From: JAJTGZ01 sp964403525 | Lineage (GTDB): Bacteria > Planctomycetota > Phycisphaerae > Phycisphaerales > UBA1924 | Direction of reading: 5' to 3' | DNA: 64,000 nucleotides | Assembly: GCA_964403525.1 (NCBI GenBank) | Contig: CAYOGE010000002.1 | Location: forward strand, 62,001-126,000 | In this document: one piece after another, positions 34,535 through 43,170 of the stretch | Numbering within the stretch: the stretch's first letter is position 1 | Layout: each line of letters starts with the position of its first letter | The notes under the pieces: model-generated | What the model saw: the letters and a program-made list of their open reading frames with translations, nothing else | What the model was told of the DNA's origin: nothing | Database searches by the model: none | Made by a program: the position numbers and the translations under genes

Positions 34535-34957
34535 TCACCTCCGCACCCGATAGGTCACGCTCAGGACACTGGTAAACGCGCGATGCTGCTCCAACGCTTC
34601 GGTAGAGACCACAGGCTCGTGGGTGATCCCAACCCATGCGGCCTCTGGTTCATCGGGCAAACGCTTGAGCCGCAGGTGGTCGGCGACCTCCTCGACAATA
34701 TCGAGCAGGCCATCAATCTCGGCTTCGTCCGCCACCTTCTTCTGCACGCCGACATCGACCACGCACTCGAAGGCGCTGCTGTCGCGGCTGGCCGTGGTGA
34801 TGCCCGTGGTCCGAGGCACCACGGAGACGCGGAGGTCCTTGAGGTCCTCCAGCGTGAACGCGGGCTGAAACATCCGCTGGGCGCTCACGGGCTGACTGAA
34901 GGTGCCCGTGTTGATGTGCGCTGCGACGGCATCGGCGATGGCGAGGATGGTGCTCAG
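34535..34957 (-). CDS. Phage tail terminator-like protein (CTG start)
   Basis: This 140-residue protein resembles the small phage tail terminator or minor tail proteins found before the tail tube gene: STILAIADAVAAHINTGTFSQP, then AFTLEDLKDLRVSVVPR and a final strand TSVLSVTYRVRR. No ATG, GTG or TTG start is in frame before this homology-like region. CTG at 34957 is preceded by GGAG 8 nt upstream, so an unusual CTG start is proposed. Confidence 0.55.
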   Translation of the reverse strand: MSTILAIADAVAAHINTGTFSQPVSAQRMFQPAFTLEDLKDLRVSVVPRTTGITTASRDSSAFECVVDVGVQKKVADEAEIDGLLDIVEEVADHLRLKRLPDEPEAAWVGITHEPVVSTEALEQHRAFTSVLSVTYRVRR

Positions 34958-34976
34958 GGGTGGTCTCCAACTCGCA

Positions 34977-35357
34977 TCACGACTCCGTGTCGATGTGCTT
35001 GGTGTGAATCCGAAGGGACTTGCGGTAGGGGTCGCTGTACCGGAACGGAGGCTGTCCGCCCGGGGCGTTGACCTCGTACACGAACACGGTGGTTCCGACC
35101 GTCTCACGCACCTGGTCCCCGGCCCGTGGAAGGATGGGACCGGAGCCAATGTCCAGGTCTGCCGTGCGCATTAGGAAGTCCCGCGACTCCGTGCGGTGGA
35201 TCAACCCGGCGTCGTCGGCCTGCTCGAACTCGGTCTTGCCGATGGTCGCTTGGACCTCCTTCGAGTCAGCGCCACGCTGATAGACCACGGCGCGGCTCAT
35301 GTGCCGGTGCCGTTGGTCCTCCAGGAATGCCGCGCCCTGTTCGAGCAGATCGCCCAC
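34977..35357 (-). CDS. Unassigned phage head-tail region protein
   Basis: This 126-residue protein starts at GTG 35357 with AAGGAGG 5 nt upstream. It begins with an amphipathic helix (VGDLLEQGAAFLEDQRHRHM) and continues with strands. Its position between the DUF2190 gene and the tail terminator suggests a head-tail joining role. Confidence 0.6.
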   Translation of the reverse strand: MGDLLEQGAAFLEDQRHRHMSRAVVYQRGADSKEVQATIGKTEFEQADDAGLIHRTESRDFLMRTADLDIGSGPILPRAGDQVRETVGTTVFVYEVNAPGGQPPFRYSDPYRKSLRIHTKHIDTES

Positions 35358-35367
35358 GGTGTCCTCC

Positions 35368-35715
35368 TTACTGCTGGAGGCGAACGCGAACGACGGCGTC
35401 CGCATCCACCGTGGTCTTGACCGCCTTGCCGATGAGCTTGTTCGCGCCCGCCGCCGCGTTCTTTGTGGCGACGCTTCCGGCTGCGTCCCAGTACGTCAGC
35501 GTGCCGATGGGGATGGCACTGCCAACGCCGCCCGCCTTTGGGAAGTCGAAGACGCCGGTGACCGCCAGCGACCCGAGTTGGTTCGCCTTCAGGTCGATGC
35601 GTGTAATGCCCACGAGGTCGGCCTGGACCACCACGGTGCCCGCGGGCGTGTCCGCAACCGGGGTGTAGTCGATCGCCGCGCCTTCATGAACGAGTTTGAC
35701 TGTGTATGACGCCAT
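35368..35715 (-). CDS. DUF2190 phage capsid-associated protein
   Basis: This 115-residue protein matches the DUF2190 pattern: a short N-terminal strand, GAAIDYTPVADTPAGTVVVQADLVGI, then a segment with GVFDFPKAGG and a C-terminal strand. The family is encoded next to the major capsid gene and is thought to act in capsid decoration or stability. The ATG at 35715 has GGAGG upstream. Confidence 0.75.
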   Translation of the reverse strand: MASYTVKLVHEGAAIDYTPVADTPAGTVVVQADLVGITRIDLKANQLGSLAVTGVFDFPKAGGVGSAIPIGTLTYWDAAGSVATKNAAAGANKLIGKAVKTTVDADAVVRVRLQQ

Positions 35716-35792
35716 GCCTGGACCTCCGTTGCCGGGATCGATCCCGGACTCTTCTTCGATGCCGCTTGCCGCCTGTGATCCGCCCGACACAC

Positions 35793-37895
35793 TTAGACCT
35801 CACCCTTGCTCTTGATCGCCGCCCGCGAGTCCTGCATGGCGACGCCGAAGTCGAAGTAACCGCGCCACTGCATGCCGAGCGTGTTGAAGTCGGTGTCCCC
35901 GCTCTCGATGGTCGGGGTGCGCTTGCCGCGCAGGTACGCGATCTCCATCGCGGCCACGTCCGCCGGGTTGGCGAAGAGGTACCACGCCTTGGCGCTGGAG
36001 CCGGTGAAGCCCTGCGAGTTGAGGTACGGCGTGGCGACCGGCTTCCACTTGCCCGCGTGCGGATTCGACGCTGGCTTGCCCTTGTCGGTGGTTGTGGTCT
36101 CGTTGAGCCGCGTCTCGGTCATCAGGACCTGAGCCGTGACCTTGAGGGCCGACGGCACGAGCAGCACGGCGGGAGACAGCAGGATGGGTTTGCCGTCCGT
36201 GTCCGTCTGGTCGAGGAACAACTGCTCGCCCTGCGTAAGGGCGTCGATGCCGAGGTTGGTGGCCGCGCCCGAGATGAAGTTCTTGTTGCCGACGCCGAAG
36301 AAGGTGGCGGGGTTCGACAGGAGCAGCTCGAACACCGCCTCCTCGCGCTTGAGCGCCGACATGCGGCCGATGATGCGGGGGATTTGGAGGAACGCCCCCA
36401 GGTCGTCGTTGATCATCATCTGCCGCGTCAGGGCGATCATGCGGCCGAAGGTCTCGACCTTGTTCGTGTACGCCTGCTCGGACAGACCTGCGTGCTTGAG
36501 CTCACCGTCGGGGCCAACCTTCTCGAAGACGCCCGTGCCGGTCAGCCGGTATCGGGTCACCTCCTTGAAGTCGTTCACGTCCGTCTCGGCGCAGAACATG
36601 GCGACCACGCTCTCAACGGCGGTGTAGGCCGCGAGCATGGTTTTGTTAGCGACGTTGGAGAGGATTCCCGACAGGGAGATCGTGCTGAAACTGCTTCCGC
36701 CGCTGCCGGATGCCTGGATGAGGCGACGGTCGGCTGAGAACGCGGCCTTGATGGTGTCGTTATCCACGCGGCCGGGGCGGATGTACTCCCCGCCGGCTCG
36801 GATGGTCTCGTACAGGAGGGTGTGCAGACCGGCCCCCCGCAGGTCGCGGGCGAGCGCCGCGTTCATGGTGCGCTCGTCGTACCACTTGCCGACCTGCGTC
36901 TCGGGCAGACCCGCCGAGATGCACAGCGCCGCCTCAACCGCGCGGGCGGACTGAGAGGCATCCGCATCGCGGCGCACGCCGGTGTAGACGGGGCGCTCGG
37001 CGCGGAGCACCTCCAGTTCAGTCTTGTTCACGTCCCAGCCCTCGGCGATGGCCTTCGCTTCGAGGTCGGTGTGCCTGCCACCACCCACCGCACAGACCCG
37101 CCGGACCTCGCCGATGCGTTTGGTCTCGGCGGCGGTCTCGGTCCGGATGCGGGCGACAACGTCTGTGTCACCACCCGATCCGCAATCGTCGTCGGTCGCC
37201 GTTGCGGTGACCGCGCCGGGCTTGGGCTCGGGCGTGGCGGCGTCGAACATCGTCTGGAGGCTGGCCTTCTGCGTGTCGTTGAGGGAGGCGGACTCGAAGC
37301 CCTTTGCCTCCAGCCACTGGTCGAACGTCATGTCGGTCTCCTTGATCGCTGCCGCCGCGACGTTCGCGGTCGTGTTGTCGTCTGCCCCGAGCGCCACAAA
37401 GCTCACCTCGCCCAGCACACTGCGGCGGGCGATATGAACCGGCCCCTCGAACTGCTGCCCGTTGGCCGCCGCCGTGCGGCCCTTGGCCACGAACTCCATC
37501 GCGCCGGGATTGGCGACCGCGCCGAGCGAGGCCTGCCAGGGAAATCCGTTTCGGCTGCTGTCCACGATCTCGCGGGCGACGGGGCCTGCACCCGAGATCA
37601 CGCCCGACACCATCAGGCGGGAGCCCTGTACGCCGATCGATTCGGTGTGGCCGACGATGAGCGAGCGGTTGTGGTCCTTGAGAATGGGTCGGCTCTTCGC
37701 GGAGACCTGAAGGCCCGCGAGGTCCACAACCACCGGGTGAGACCAACCCGCCAGCGTCATGGGGCCGCCGGTGTACGCCGTCATGGCGAACCGGCGCAGC
37801 ACGGGTTTGCCATCCGCGGGCGCGGCACCGTCGGCCGACGCTTCGAGCCAGCCATCGACGGGAGCGCACAGGTTGAGAATGCGTTTAGTCGCCAC
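35793..37895 (-). CDS. Fused head maturation protease and major capsid protein
   Basis: This 700-residue protein fuses a prohead-protease-like N-terminus to a major capsid C-terminus. The first 200 residues contain ILKDHNRSLIVGHTESIG, GFPWQASLGAV and VSFVALGADDN, as in head maturation proteases. A linker with DDDCGSGGDTD follows, then a capsid domain of about 400 residues with MFCAETDVNDFKEV, ETFGRMIALTRQMMINDDLGAF and YFDFGVAMQDSRAA, in the style of the Mu gpT or HK97 fold. Self-cleavage would release the shell subunit. It overlaps the portal gene end by 11 nt. Confidence 0.8.
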   Translation of the reverse strand: MATKRILNLCAPVDGWLEASADGAAPADGKPVLRRFAMTAYTGGPMTLAGWSHPVVVDLAGLQVSAKSRPILKDHNRSLIVGHTESIGVQGSRLMVSGVISGAGPVAREIVDSSRNGFPWQASLGAVANPGAMEFVAKGRTAAANGQQFEGPVHIARRSVLGEVSFVALGADDNTTANVAAAAIKETDMTFDQWLEAKGFESASLNDTQKASLQTMFDAATPEPKPGAVTATATDDDCGSGGDTDVVARIRTETAAETKRIGEVRRVCAVGGGRHTDLEAKAIAEGWDVNKTELEVLRAERPVYTGVRRDADASQSARAVEAALCISAGLPETQVGKWYDERTMNAALARDLRGAGLHTLLYETIRAGGEYIRPGRVDNDTIKAAFSADRRLIQASGSGGSSFSTISLSGILSNVANKTMLAAYTAVESVVAMFCAETDVNDFKEVTRYRLTGTGVFEKVGPDGELKHAGLSEQAYTNKVETFGRMIALTRQMMINDDLGAFLQIPRIIGRMSALKREEAVFELLLSNPATFFGVGNKNFISGAATNLGIDALTQGEQLFLDQTDTDGKPILLSPAVLLVPSALKVTAQVLMTETRLNETTTTDKGKPASNPHAGKWKPVATPYLNSQGFTGSSAKAWYLFANPADVAAMEIAYLRGKRTPTIESGDTDFNTLGMQWRGYFDFGVAMQDSRAAIKSKGEV

Positions 37896-39342
37896 TGCCG
37901 TCCTCCTTGCCTGCGGGCTGGAGCGGCTGGGCCTGCTCGGGCTGGAGCCCGAGTTCCTTCATCAGCGCGACCTCTTTGGCCCGCTGCCGAAGTTCGGACT
38001 CCCAGTCGCGGCCCTGCTTGGCGTACTCGCTGGCCAGCGTCGTTGTGTGCGATGCGAGCCGGGTCTGCTGCGCGGTCGCTTCCTTGGCGGGGTCCACATG
38101 CTCGTTGCCATCCCAGAACCACTGGTGGGGGAGGGCTTCTCCGTTGGCGATCAGCGTGCGAACGCGGAGCGGAAGCAGGTCGGAGACCAGCACAGCCTCG
38201 CGGAGCCACGCCAACAGAAGGCGGTCCAGCACGGCGCACGCCAACTGGTCCTGATCGACACGGATGCTCTTGAAGTAGGTCTGGTGGTCGAGGCGACCGC
38301 TGGCGTAGTTGTACCCGGACGAGTTGCACGCCGCGACGTTGAACGGCATGTTCAGGCAGCGGGCAATCTCGTTGAGGATTTCGCGCTTGAACTCGGCGTA
38401 GGTCGTCGCGGGCTGCTCGGCCTGCACCTGCGCCATCTTCCAGCCGCCCGGCATCGTGAGCAGAGAGCGTGCCTCGAGCTCGATGGCGTCCATCGGCTCG
38501 ACGCTTTCGGCCTCGCCGCTCGCGGGAGTGTCGGTGTAGAGGATGCCCGCGAAGTCGGCGGCGGTTTCCGCAGCGCCGAGCACCGCCAGGGTGAACCGGC
38601 GGAGCTGCGCGAAGAGCGGGAGCGCCGGGGTGATGTCCGGAACGCCACGGCTCTGGCCAGGGCGATCCGATCGGAAGTAATGAATGACGGCTTCGGCAGG
38701 GACGCGGTCGTATTCGAGGCCCATGAATCCGGTGCGGGTGTCGCCCGGATGGCCCCTGAGAATGTGGTATTCCGACGGGTTGCCCACGTCGTCGAACACG
38801 ATGCCGTCCACGGCGTTGGCGTCGAAGAACCAGAGGTCCGGCGTGGACACCTGATCGGCCTCGACGAGCCGGATGTCGAGTTTGACGGGCGTCGGCAAGC
38901 GCGGGTTGTTCACCAGCACCGCGAACACTTCGCCATCGGTGGCGCGCGACGCACGCATGGTGCGGAGTTTCTCGGGGAGCCCGATGGACTTCGCCCACGC
39001 CATGAACGCCTGCTCGATCCGCTCGTTGCCACCATCGTCGTCAGTCAGCAACTGCAAGCGCGGCCCGGTGCCGATCACGTCGTTGGCGAGCGTGAGCACG
39101 ATTCCCTTGGCGTAGGAGTTGTTGGCCGCTTCGTATCGGGCGCGGTTGCGGAGGGTGCGTCGCACATCGGGTGATGCCGCCGCGTCGGCGCTGAGACCGT
39201 CCGCCCCTGCCCAGTGCTTGCGGTTGCCATCGTTGGTGACGGCGGAGTCAAACCCCGCGCGGATCAGCCGATGAATGACACCGCCCTTGGCGGGTGCCAA
39301 GGGCTTCGGGCCGGTCGATTTGGAGCGGAACAGTCCGAACAT
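37885..39342 (-). CDS. Phage portal protein, lambda family
   Basis: This 485-residue portal protein forms the ring at the unique capsid vertex, through which DNA passes. It has the lambda-portal traits: MFGLFRSKS start, RNRARYEAANNSYAKGIVLTLANDVIGTGPR, GLEYDRVPAEAVIHYFRSDRPGQSRGVP, and a C-terminus rich in Glu and Gln. It ends with a Gly/Lys/Asp tail. Length is within the normal range of the family. Confidence 0.9.
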   Translation of the reverse strand: MFGLFRSKSTGPKPLAPAKGGVIHRLIRAGFDSAVTNDGNRKHWAGADGLSADAAASPDVRRTLRNRARYEAANNSYAKGIVLTLANDVIGTGPRLQLLTDDDGGNERIEQAFMAWAKSIGLPEKLRTMRASRATDGEVFAVLVNNPRLPTPVKLDIRLVEADQVSTPDLWFFDANAVDGIVFDDVGNPSEYHILRGHPGDTRTGFMGLEYDRVPAEAVIHYFRSDRPGQSRGVPDITPALPLFAQLRRFTLAVLGAAETAADFAGILYTDTPASGEAESVEPMDAIELEARSLLTMPGGWKMAQVQAEQPATTYAEFKREILNEIARCLNMPFNVAACNSSGYNYASGRLDHQTYFKSIRVDQDQLACAVLDRLLLAWLREAVLVSDLLPLRVRTLIANGEALPHQWFWDGNEHVDPAKEATAQQTRLASHTTTLASEYAKQGRDWESELRQRAKEVALMKELGLQPEQAQPLQPAGKEDGSGD

Positions 39343-39554
39343 CAGCCTCCATCCGCGCCGGGCGGGATGAGCCGCGTCAGGCGCAATGACCTTGTGGGCG
39401 TCTTTGCCACCTGCTTGGAGGCGAGATACCGATCCGCTTCGATCTGGTCGTGCAGCGAATGCTGCTCGACGCTGCCGGAATCACCCGCCGCCTTGGCAGG
39501 TCCGGCCGCGTTGTCGCGGATCGCTTGTTCGAGATCTGGGGTGGGGTCAGGCAT
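39342..39554 (-). CDS. Small phage protein before the portal gene
   Basis: This 70-residue protein begins at ATG 39554 with GGAG about 6 nt upstream. It has a Gln/Glu/Asp-rich N-terminus and a SLHDQIEADRYLASKQVA helix. It resembles the small gpW-like proteins near portal genes only in size and position. It is the first gene downstream of a copy of the shared promoter-like motif (39593-39624). Confidence 0.6.
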   Translation of the reverse strand: MPDPTPDLEQAIRDNAAGPAKAAGDSGSVEQHSLHDQIEADRYLASKQVAKTPTRSLRLTRLIPPGADGG

Positions 39555-39592
39555 CGATGCTCCGCGACGCAGTGGCGTGTGCGTCCATGAGT

Positions 39593-39624
39593 CATCTACG
39601 CGAAGCCTCCGCGATGTGGCGGGC
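39593..39624 (-). promoter_or_regulatory. Copy 1 of shared bipartite promoter-like motif
   Basis: Read on the - strand: GCCCGCCAC, 11 nt, then TTCGCGTAGATG. It lies upstream of the small portal-proximal gene (start 39554), 38 nt from motif end to start codon. The spacing between CCGCCAC and TAGATG is 17 nt, as for a -35/-10 pair. Two further copies are at 48656-48687 and 55496-55525. Confidence 0.7.
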
Positions 39625-39653
39625 AGCGGGCCGAGGTCGGTCGATAGATCGAA

Positions 39654-39839
39654 CTAAACCTGCGTCTCGCGCGTGAGCGTCCAGCGCCCGCAGTTGCGGC
39701 ACTCGCGCCGACGCACCACGATCCCACCGGGGCGACGCTTCAGGTACACGACGCGGAAGTGCTGGCACCCGCACTCTCTGCACACGAGGCCGACCTTCTG
39801 ACCGCCTTGGGCTGGAATGTCTCGCTTGGGTCTGGGCAT
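39654..39839 (-). CDS. Small zinc-ribbon protein
   Basis: This 61-residue protein has two Cys pairs (CRECGC and CRNCGRW) separated by about 20 residues, a zinc-ribbon layout similar to that at the start of NrdR. The ATG at 39839 overlaps the terminase stop by 1 nt (TGATG). It probably binds zinc and DNA or a protein partner in packaging or regulation. Confidence 0.6.
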   Translation of the reverse strand: MPRPKRDIPAQGGQKVGLVCRECGCQHFRVVYLKRRPGGIVVRRRECRNCGRWTLTRETQV

Positions 39840-42124
39840 CAACGTCGCCCTCCCCGAAGCTCAGACAGTCTTACCCGCGGACGCGCCACGGCCAGACGAT
39901 CGGTCCCGAACAGAATCGCGCCCTGCATTGACGCCGCGACGGCGGAACCGACCAGGCAGTCAAGCCAGTGGTTGTCGAGACCCTCGACTCGGAGCTTCCA
40001 CTCGTCCACCGTCCGGCCGCGCCCCTCCGTCTTCACCCGATACTCGCTCGTCAGGTGCTCGGAGAGCAAGCGATGCGACTCCGGCTTGCTGCCGAACAGG
40101 GACAGGCATCCCGGATCACCCATCGGAACGGCGAGCCGTGCGTGGGCGAACGACTTCCAGTAGTTCGTATCGAAGATCACATGGCGCACGGCCCGCTTCC
40201 CGGTCACCACGGGGATACGCCAGTTGAGCCCGACGCGATCTCCTCGCTTCCGCTTGTACTCTGAGAACGGCAAGCTCGATGCTCCCACATACCTGCCGTG
40301 GCTCGGCGTGAGCACACCTGCGTGGGAGGATTGGCGGCAGAACTGGTAGACCACATCCGTGGATGAACCCCAGTTGGCGTCGATCAGGCAGCGGTCGATG
40401 CGGACCATCGCGCCGTCGTCGCGCCGCCACTCGCGGGCCAGGTACGCCTCGGTCAGACGTTCGAGCCCGGCGAAGATCGCGCCCTCAACCCCCGCGCGGG
40501 GAGTTGCGGCTGCGAGCGTGCGTCGCACATCTCGCAGGGTGAAATACGCTGCCTTCTGGTCGGGCTCGGTGCCGTAATCGATGACGTAGCCAGTGAAGTC
40601 GTCCTCCCACGCCGCGACGAGATAGAAGAGGGCTTTCCCCTGCACGTCCACGAACATCGTGAGGCGCGTGCAACCGATAGGCAGTTCCCCGCGGGCGTGC
40701 CCGCTGACCTTGGCCGCGATCTGGTCCGTGCTAAGCAGGTCGTCATCGGCCGCGACTTCCGGCAGTGGCTCGTTCTGATACTCGGCGAAGAAGGCGTGCT
40801 CATCCTGAAGACGCAGGTTCATCGCGTGCTGGATGGCCGACAGTTCGTCGTGATTGAATCGCTCAGGCCAGGCGATCCGCGCTCCCTCGTCCATCGCGGT
40901 TCTGTGCTGGCCGTAGAACGCGGTCGCCTCGACGATGCCCCGGTCGTTGCGCAAACCGTCGGCCCGCAGTTGTGCGTACTGCTGCCAGAGCGCATCGCGC
41001 ACGGGGAATGAATACACCATCTTCGTCCGCTCGCCCTGCCACTGCGGGTGCTTGTCGCGGTCGAGGATGCGGTCCGCCATGTCGTCCGGCCGTACCACGG
41101 TGAGGGTCATCAACCCCGCGATCTTCTTCCCCGGTCCACCCAAACCCAGGATCGCACCAGCGAGGATGCGTTCGCGCGTGGCGCACTGCGATGGCGATCG
41201 CGCCGACTCGTCGGTCTGCGGGTCGTCAATCAGCACGAGCGACGGACGCACGCTCGCGCCGTCGGCACGCTTGTGTTTCATGCCACGGATGCGCCCGGTG
41301 ATGCCCGCCACGCGAATGATCGCGCCCGATGCCCGCGAGCCGGCGATGGTCGGCAGCACGATCTCTTTGGCGGTCCAGCCGATGTGGGTCTGCTCGCCCA
41401 GGTAGAGCTGGCCCGCCGCCCGCTGGTGGATGCCTTCGAGTGATCGGATAGGGTGGCACACCTCGGGGAAGTCTCCCGCGAGCAGTTCGCTGTTCTCCAG
41501 CTCAGCCTTGATGCTTTCCAGCATGCTGGACGCGTGCTCCTCGTCTGAACCGATGAGCGTGACGAACTCTCGGTGGCCATAGAGCATCGCCCAGAGGCAC
41601 GCCGTTTCGCAGAGCGAGGTCTTGCCCGAACCACGCGGCATTGCCATTGCAAAGAGCCCGCCCTCCAGCACCGCCTGCTCGATCTTGGCGATGACCTTCA
41701 GGTGGTCGTCCGACCATTTGAGATGGAACGTCTGCGGGAAGTACGCCTCGCAGAAGAAACGAAAGTCCCGCTCCGCCTTCGCCCGACGGTCGGCGTCGGC
41801 GACGGCGGGAAGATCACCGATGTCGCGGCCGGACAAGGAGAGCGTGGCGTTGCGCTGCCGGGCGCGCTCCTTGAGCGCCTCGTACCCGGTCAGCCCGCCC
41901 GCATCCTTCTCCGCCTCGGCGATGGCCTCCTGCCGTGAGGTCACCAACCACGCGACGTACCGGAAGAGATCGACCTTGCCTGCGTCGCCATCCGCAGCGA
42001 CGCGGAACCCCGCGCTCGTGCGGTGACGCAGCAACTGCCGCTCGTTGATCACGTCGCCCAGAGGCGTGGAGTTCAACAGTCGCGCAAGTTCTCCGGGCTT
42101 CAGTTTGCGCGGGTCAATCGCCAC
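39839..42124 (-). CDS. Terminase large subunit with extra N-terminal domain
   Basis: This 761-residue packaging motor has Walker A (MPRGSGKT), Walker B (SLVLIDDPQTDES) and, further on, nuclease-like acidic residues (MFVDVQGKALFYLVAAW; RIDRCLIDANWG). It begins with GTG 42124, overlapping the preceding small gene by 11 nt. The first about 70 residues form a separate helical domain (KLKPGELARLLNSTPLGDVIN, then VDLFRYVAWLV) that resembles the neighbouring small protein at 42114-42353. It may be a small-terminase-like DNA-recognition domain attached to the motor. Confidence 0.88.
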   Translation of the reverse strand: MAIDPRKLKPGELARLLNSTPLGDVINERQLLRHRTSAGFRVAADGDAGKVDLFRYVAWLVTSRQEAIAEAEKDAGGLTGYEALKERARQRNATLSLSGRDIGDLPAVADADRRAKAERDFRFFCEAYFPQTFHLKWSDDHLKVIAKIEQAVLEGGLFAMAMPRGSGKTSLCETACLWAMLYGHREFVTLIGSDEEHASSMLESIKAELENSELLAGDFPEVCHPIRSLEGIHQRAAGQLYLGEQTHIGWTAKEIVLPTIAGSRASGAIIRVAGITGRIRGMKHKRADGASVRPSLVLIDDPQTDESARSPSQCATRERILAGAILGLGGPGKKIAGLMTLTVVRPDDMADRILDRDKHPQWQGERTKMVYSFPVRDALWQQYAQLRADGLRNDRGIVEATAFYGQHRTAMDEGARIAWPERFNHDELSAIQHAMNLRLQDEHAFFAEYQNEPLPEVAADDDLLSTDQIAAKVSGHARGELPIGCTRLTMFVDVQGKALFYLVAAWEDDFTGYVIDYGTEPDQKAAYFTLRDVRRTLAAATPRAGVEGAIFAGLERLTEAYLAREWRRDDGAMVRIDRCLIDANWGSSTDVVYQFCRQSSHAGVLTPSHGRYVGASSLPFSEYKRKRGDRVGLNWRIPVVTGKRAVRHVIFDTNYWKSFAHARLAVPMGDPGCLSLFGSKPESHRLLSEHLTSEYRVKTEGRGRTVDEWKLRVEGLDNHWLDCLVGSAVAASMQGAILFGTDRLAVARPRVRLSELRGGRR

Positions 42125-42353
42125 CGGCGGACAACTCCTTCACGAGCCACGCGGCGTAATGCACGAGGTTGATGCTGCCGTCGGCGTTCGCGGGCGCGCC
42201 AGCATCGATGTCAGCGCGCAGCATCGCCTCGGTAACGGCCTTCCCGCCAAGCCGAGACAGGACGCGGGCCGCATCCGCCACGGGTAGCGCGGCCGGGTTG
42301 AGCCGGGACATCCCCTGTGCTGGCCCGGGACTAGGCGCGTGTTCGGGAGTCAT
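42114..42353 (-). CDS. Small terminase-like DNA-binding candidate
   Basis: This 79-residue protein starts at ATG 42353 with GGGAGG 5 nt upstream. The core ALPVADAARVLSRLGGKAVTE, followed by INLVHYAAWLV, matches the first domain of the terminase large subunit that it overlaps. Both end in (V/L)(F/V)(R/H)Y(V/A)AWLV. Small terminase subunits recognise packaging DNA, so this is a candidate, based on the similarity and on position. Confidence 0.6.
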   Translation of the reverse strand: MTPEHAPSPGPAQGMSRLNPAALPVADAARVLSRLGGKAVTEAMLRADIDAGAPANADGSINLVHYAAWLVKELSAGGD

Positions 42354-42382
42354 GCCCACCTCCCGGACCTTCACGTCCCGCC

Positions 42383-42414
42383 AGTTGCCCACATCGTTCG
42401 CGTAGTTGCCCACA
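42383..42414 (-). promoter_or_regulatory. Pair of direct repeats upstream of the terminase operon
   Basis: AGTTGCCCACA on the + strand occurs at 42383-42393 and 42404-42414, two helical turns (21 bp) apart. A variant, AGTTACCCACA, occurs at 45569-45579. The pair sits 30-61 nt upstream of the small terminase-like gene, in the space between divergent operons, so it may be an operator. Confidence 0.4.
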
Positions 42415-42522
42415 ACAGCGAGATTCACGGCGAATCCTCGCGGCTTTGCCTTGCCGGTTGGCGAGTGTCATGGCTTCATGTGTCACAACGCGGGGCGGAA
42501 CCCCGCAAAGGAGACCACGAAC

Positions 42523-43071
42523 ATGAACGCGAAGAAGAACACGAAGACGACGACGAACAAGGCCAAGGCCCTCCACATGGCGGCGGCGACGGAAGCGGTC
42601 CGAAACCGGCTCGGATTGGAAACGCTCGAAGACCGCAAACGCGACGCCCTCGACTTCCACGACATCTCGGTGGCCAGCATCCGCGATGCGATCGCCCTGG
42701 CCTTCGAGGCCGGGTTCGCCGCAGGCAGCGGAGCCCCCGCCCCCTTCAAGTTCGACCCCGCCGACCCGGGCGAGATGCTCGACACGCTGGAGATCACCAA
42801 GAAGACCGGACGCCCTACGGGCGGGACGTGGGTGAAGGGGAACATCGCAGGCCACGCCTTCGAGGCGCTGGTCTTCCCCGAGCACGCGACCGACGCCGCG
42901 TTCGAGATGGACGACAGCCGCATCTCGAAGTTGTGGCTCCAAGAGCATTTCACGCACACCGAGGTCGCGTGCTTCGACCGGGGTTGGGACCGCCAGCCCA
43001 CGACCGACGCGGCCAAGGCCATCGTCGGCCTGCTCGCCGCGGGCCTCGCCGAACACATCTTCGGGAAGTGA
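42523..43071 (+). CDS. DUF6900-like protein
   Basis: This 182-residue protein starts at ATG 42523 with AAAGGAG 8 nt upstream. The N-terminus is a Lys/Thr-rich tail; then LETLEDRKRDALDFHDISVASIRDA, the DUF6900-like region seen in plasmid and phage genes; then GGTWVKGNIAGHAFEALVFPEHA and a C-terminal VACFDRGWDRQPTT block. Function unknown. It is one of only three + strand genes within the prophage block. Confidence 0.65.
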   Translation: MNAKKNTKTTTNKAKALHMAAATEAVRNRLGLETLEDRKRDALDFHDISVASIRDAIALAFEAGFAAGSGAPAPFKFDPADPGEMLDTLEITKKTGRPTGGTWVKGNIAGHAFEALVFPEHATDAAFEMDDSRISKLWLQEHFTHTEVACFDRGWDRQPTTDAAKAIVGLLAAGLAEHIFGK

Positions 43072-43170
43072 CCCGCCGCCCCGACACGCGACGACGCGGG
43101 ACACCGCGCCGCACGCGATTCCCCGCCGCAATGTGCGGCGGGATTCCGCACCCGTAGTTTGGAGAACAGC

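Noticed and set aside
37759..39174. Long + strand frame (471 residues) over the portal gene
   Set aside because: Shadow of the portal frame; no motifs, Arg/Gly/His-rich.
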